From JACDDK01 sp035689095 (lineage in GTDB: Bacteria > Actinomycetota > Rubrobacteria > Rubrobacterales > Rubrobacteraceae): a DNA stretch of 25,472 nt. Positions 23,971 through 25,472 of this stretch are shown here, in pieces. The stretch's first letter is position 1. Every line of letters starts with the position of its first letter. The notes beneath the pieces are model-generated. The model ran no database searches. It saw nothing but the letters and a program-made list of their open reading frames with translations, and was not told where the DNA came from. A program made the position numbers and the translations under genes. The DNA is taken from positions 1-25,472 of the forward strand of contig DASSMB010000115.1 in the NCBI GenBank assembly GCA_035689095.1, written 5' to 3'.

Positions 23971-24960
23971 CTATACGCTGCGGGCGTTGAGGCTCAGGTA
24001 GCGCGGGTAGGGCACGGCAGCCGAACGCGCAGCGGCGGCCCCGATCATGGCCGCGTTGTCCGTACAGAGGGCGGGAGAAGGAATGATGAGCCTCAAGCCC
24101 CGGTTCCCGCACTCTGCCTCCAGCCGGCGGCGCAGGAGGGCGTTCGCCGCGACCCCGCCGGCCACGACTACCGCGGGCGTCTCGTGCAGATCGGCGGCGC
24201 GCAGCAGCTTGCGGACTAGGGCCTCGACGACGGCGCCCTCGTAGCTCGCGGCCAGGTGCGGAACCTCCTCCCGAACCTGCTCCTCGTCCAGGGCTTTCAG
24301 GCGGTAGAGCAGGCTCGTCTTGAGGCCCGAGAAGCTGAAGTCCAGGTTGTCGCGCTCCTTGAGCCCTATGGGGAACTCGTAGCGCGTGAGGTCTCCTCCG
24401 GCTCCGGCTTTCGAGATGGCCGGTCCGCCGGGGAAACCGAGGCCGAGCATGCGCGCTCCCTTGTCCAGAGCCTCGCCCGCCGCGTCGTCGAGCGTCTCGC
24501 CCAGGAGATCCATGCCGCCTTCCGGCTGCACGGAGTAGAGCGCCGTGTGCCCGCCCGAGGCGATCAGGGCTACGAACGGCGGCTCCAGATCCGGCTCCGT
24601 GAGGTACGCGGCGGCGACGTGTCCTTCGAGGTGGTCGACCGGCGCGAGCGGCAGCCCGCGTGAGTAGGCCAGCCCCTTCGCCCCCGCCACCCCAACGAGC
24701 AGGGCCCCTATGAGTCCCGGCCTCGTCGTCACGGCGACGCGGGTAACATCGTCCAGGGTAACGGAAGCCTCCGCGAGCGCCCGTTCGACGACCCCGTCGA
24801 GCCGTTCGAGGTGGGCGCGCGAGGCGACCTCCGGGACCACGCCGCCATAGCGTTCATGCTCCGTCTGGGTGTGGACGACGTTCGAGAGCGCGCGGCGTCC
24901 GTCAGGCTCGACTACGGCAGCGCAAGTATCGTCGCAGGAGGTCTCGATAGCGAGGATCAT
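23971..24960 (-). CDS. tsaD: tRNA N6-threonylcarbamoyladenosine synthase subunit TsaD
   Basis: The product has 329 residues from ATG at 24960, the family's usual length. It starts MILAIETSCDDTCAAVV (ASKHA phosphate 1 loop) and carries the metal-binding HLEGH (His110, His114), ASGGHTALY and the C-terminal CTDNAAMIGAA loop. With TsaB and TsaE it transfers threonylcarbamoyl from TC-AMP to A37 of ANN-decoding tRNAs; those partners are not in this window. No SD is visible; a TATAAA box ends six bases before the ATG, so the message is probably leaderless. It is divergent from the small membrane protein gene at 25008. Confidence 0.97.
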   Translation of the reverse strand: MILAIETSCDDTCAAVVEPDGRRALSNVVHTQTEHERYGGVVPEVASRAHLERLDGVVERALAEASVTLDDVTRVAVTTRPGLIGALLVGVAGAKGLAYSRGLPLAPVDHLEGHVAAAYLTEPDLEPPFVALIASGGHTALYSVQPEGGMDLLGETLDDAAGEALDKGARMLGLGFPGGPAISKAGAGGDLTRYEFPIGLKERDNLDFSFSGLKTSLLYRLKALDEEQVREEVPHLAASYEGAVVEALVRKLLRAADLHETPAVVVAGGVAANALLRRRLEAECGNRGLRLIIPSPALCTDNAAMIGAAAARSAAVPYPRYLSLNARSV

Positions 24961-25007
24961 GGGGTATTTATAACAGCCAGCGGCCCGCTTGCCGCTATAC
25001 TTCTCCC
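24961..25007. promoter_or_regulatory. 47-base divergent promoter region, both genes apparently leaderless
   Basis: On the minus strand TATAAA (24972-24967) lies six bases before the tsaD ATG. On the plus strand TATACT (24996-25001) lies six bases before the ATG at 25008. Neither gene has a Shine-Dalgarno sequence. Good -35 boxes are not evident for either direction. Confidence 0.6.
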
Positions 25008-25253
25008 ATGCGCACCTTCTCGCTGCTGTTCGCGTTTATCGCGCTGGTGATGCTGGCGATGTTCGTCATTTACCTGATCCGGGGTCCGGTGGACCCCCTG
25101 ATCGCGACCGGCCTCTTCATCAGTTTCCTGGCGTGTCTGGCGCCGGCGCTCCTGCTACTGAAGCCGTTCGAGAGCTGGGAAGATACCCTGCGCCGCCGGG
25201 CGGCCCGCAAGGAGCGACAAGAGCGCGAGGCTCACGAACGCGGCGACGCCTAA
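25008..25253 (+). CDS. Small membrane protein with basic tail
   Basis: The product has 81 residues from ATG 25008. There are two hydrophobic segments (LLFAFIALVMLAMFVIYLI, about 6-24, and IATGLFISFLACLAPALLLL, about 32-51), followed by a charged helix (DTLRRRAARKERQEREAHER). The likely topology is a hairpin with the charged tail inside. No family is recognised; similar two-helix proteins are common in actinobacteria. It is probably leaderless and divergent from tsaD. Its stop overlaps by four bases with the stop of the convergent HIT-family gene. Confidence 0.7.
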   Translation: MRTFSLLFAFIALVMLAMFVIYLIRGPVDPLIATGLFISFLACLAPALLLLKPFESWEDTLRRRAARKERQEREAHERGDA

Positions 25254-25472
25254 CGCGCGACGCCCGAGGCTCCAAGGTCTTCGAGCGCCGCGCGGATAAC
25301 CTCGGCGGCTTCGTCCAGCCCTGCCGGGTCCGGGTCCTTCTCGGCGTACTCGAAGCTCATGTCTTCGAGCCGGTCTATGGGCAGGAGGTGGATGTGGACG
25401 TGCGGCACTTCGAGGCCCGCCAGCATCAGGCCGACCTTCTCGGGGTTGTACGATTTCTGGATAGCGTTGCCG
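25250..25472 (-). CDS. HIT-family protein (5' end missing)
   Basis: On the minus strand an open frame enters from the right edge and ends at TAG (25252-25250), with 73 residues visible. It contains AIQKSYNPEKVGLMLAGLEV and then PHVHIHLLPI, the histidine-triad motif HxHxH of HIT nucleotide hydrolases and transferases, whose middle histidine is the nucleophile. The tail is helical and acidic. It probably hydrolyses nucleoside phosphoramidates or dinucleotides; the exact branch cannot be told without the N-terminus. Confidence 0.85.
   Translation of the reverse strand, partial: GNAIQKSYNPEKVGLMLAGLEVPHVHIHLLPIDRLEDMSFEYAEKDPDPAGLDEAAEVIRAALEDLGASGVAR

Noticed and set aside
1..25472. CRISPR arrays, tRNA/rRNA genes, transposases or phage genes
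   Set aside because: None seen: no regularly spaced repeats, no recognisable tRNA or rRNA segments, and no transposase, integrase or phage motifs in any frame.

Overview
The window is GC-rich bacterial DNA, densely packed, with many GTG/TTG starts and 4-base stop/start overlaps. GroEL under a CIRCE operator, a GuaB3-type IMP dehydrogenase beside GuaA, TsaD and apparently leaderless genes suggest an actinobacterium. A deep branch such as Rubrobacterales is my best guess, from gene content and style only; no marker here proves it.

Region A (1-5649, + strand) is a signalling/proteolysis block. It holds the 3' end of an ECF-type sigma factor, a small soluble anti-sigma-like protein, a 960-residue TPR-CHAT protein (caspase-like His833/Cys873) and a secreted subtilisin-like protease (Asp180/His230/Ser374). 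The order sigma - inhibitor - TPR-CHAT protease recalls, without any CRISPR, the sigma/Csx30/TPR-CHAT arrangement of type III-E CRISPR systems. I regard it as the best candidate here for an undescribed system.

Region B (5650-16818, + strand) begins with a 359-base AT-richer intergenic region and continues as one tightly coupled nine-gene operon. The genes are three glycosyltransferases, an APH-fold kinase, an ABC exporter, a second APH-fold kinase, and three tandem PAPS-type sulfotransferases. Together they look like a pathway that builds, perhaps phosphorylates, sulfates and exports a surface glycoconjugate. A promoter-like motif upstream of the anti-sigma/CHAT genes recurs in the leader region of this operon, a possible regulatory link. 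The operon also carries an 11-bp tandem duplication across a start codon and a 112-bp perfectly identical tract shared by two sulfotransferase genes.

Region C (16829-25472) is mostly housekeeping. On the minus strand are guaB3-guaA with a structured leader, two micro-ORFs for 25- and 29-residue hydrophobic peptides, groEL with terminator, promoter and CIRCE, an M23-type peptidase with a long charged tail, tsaD, and the 3' end of a HIT-family gene. On the plus strand are a small zinc-ribbon protein divergent from groEL and a small membrane protein divergent from tsaD. No tRNA, rRNA, CRISPR array, insertion sequence or phage gene was seen.
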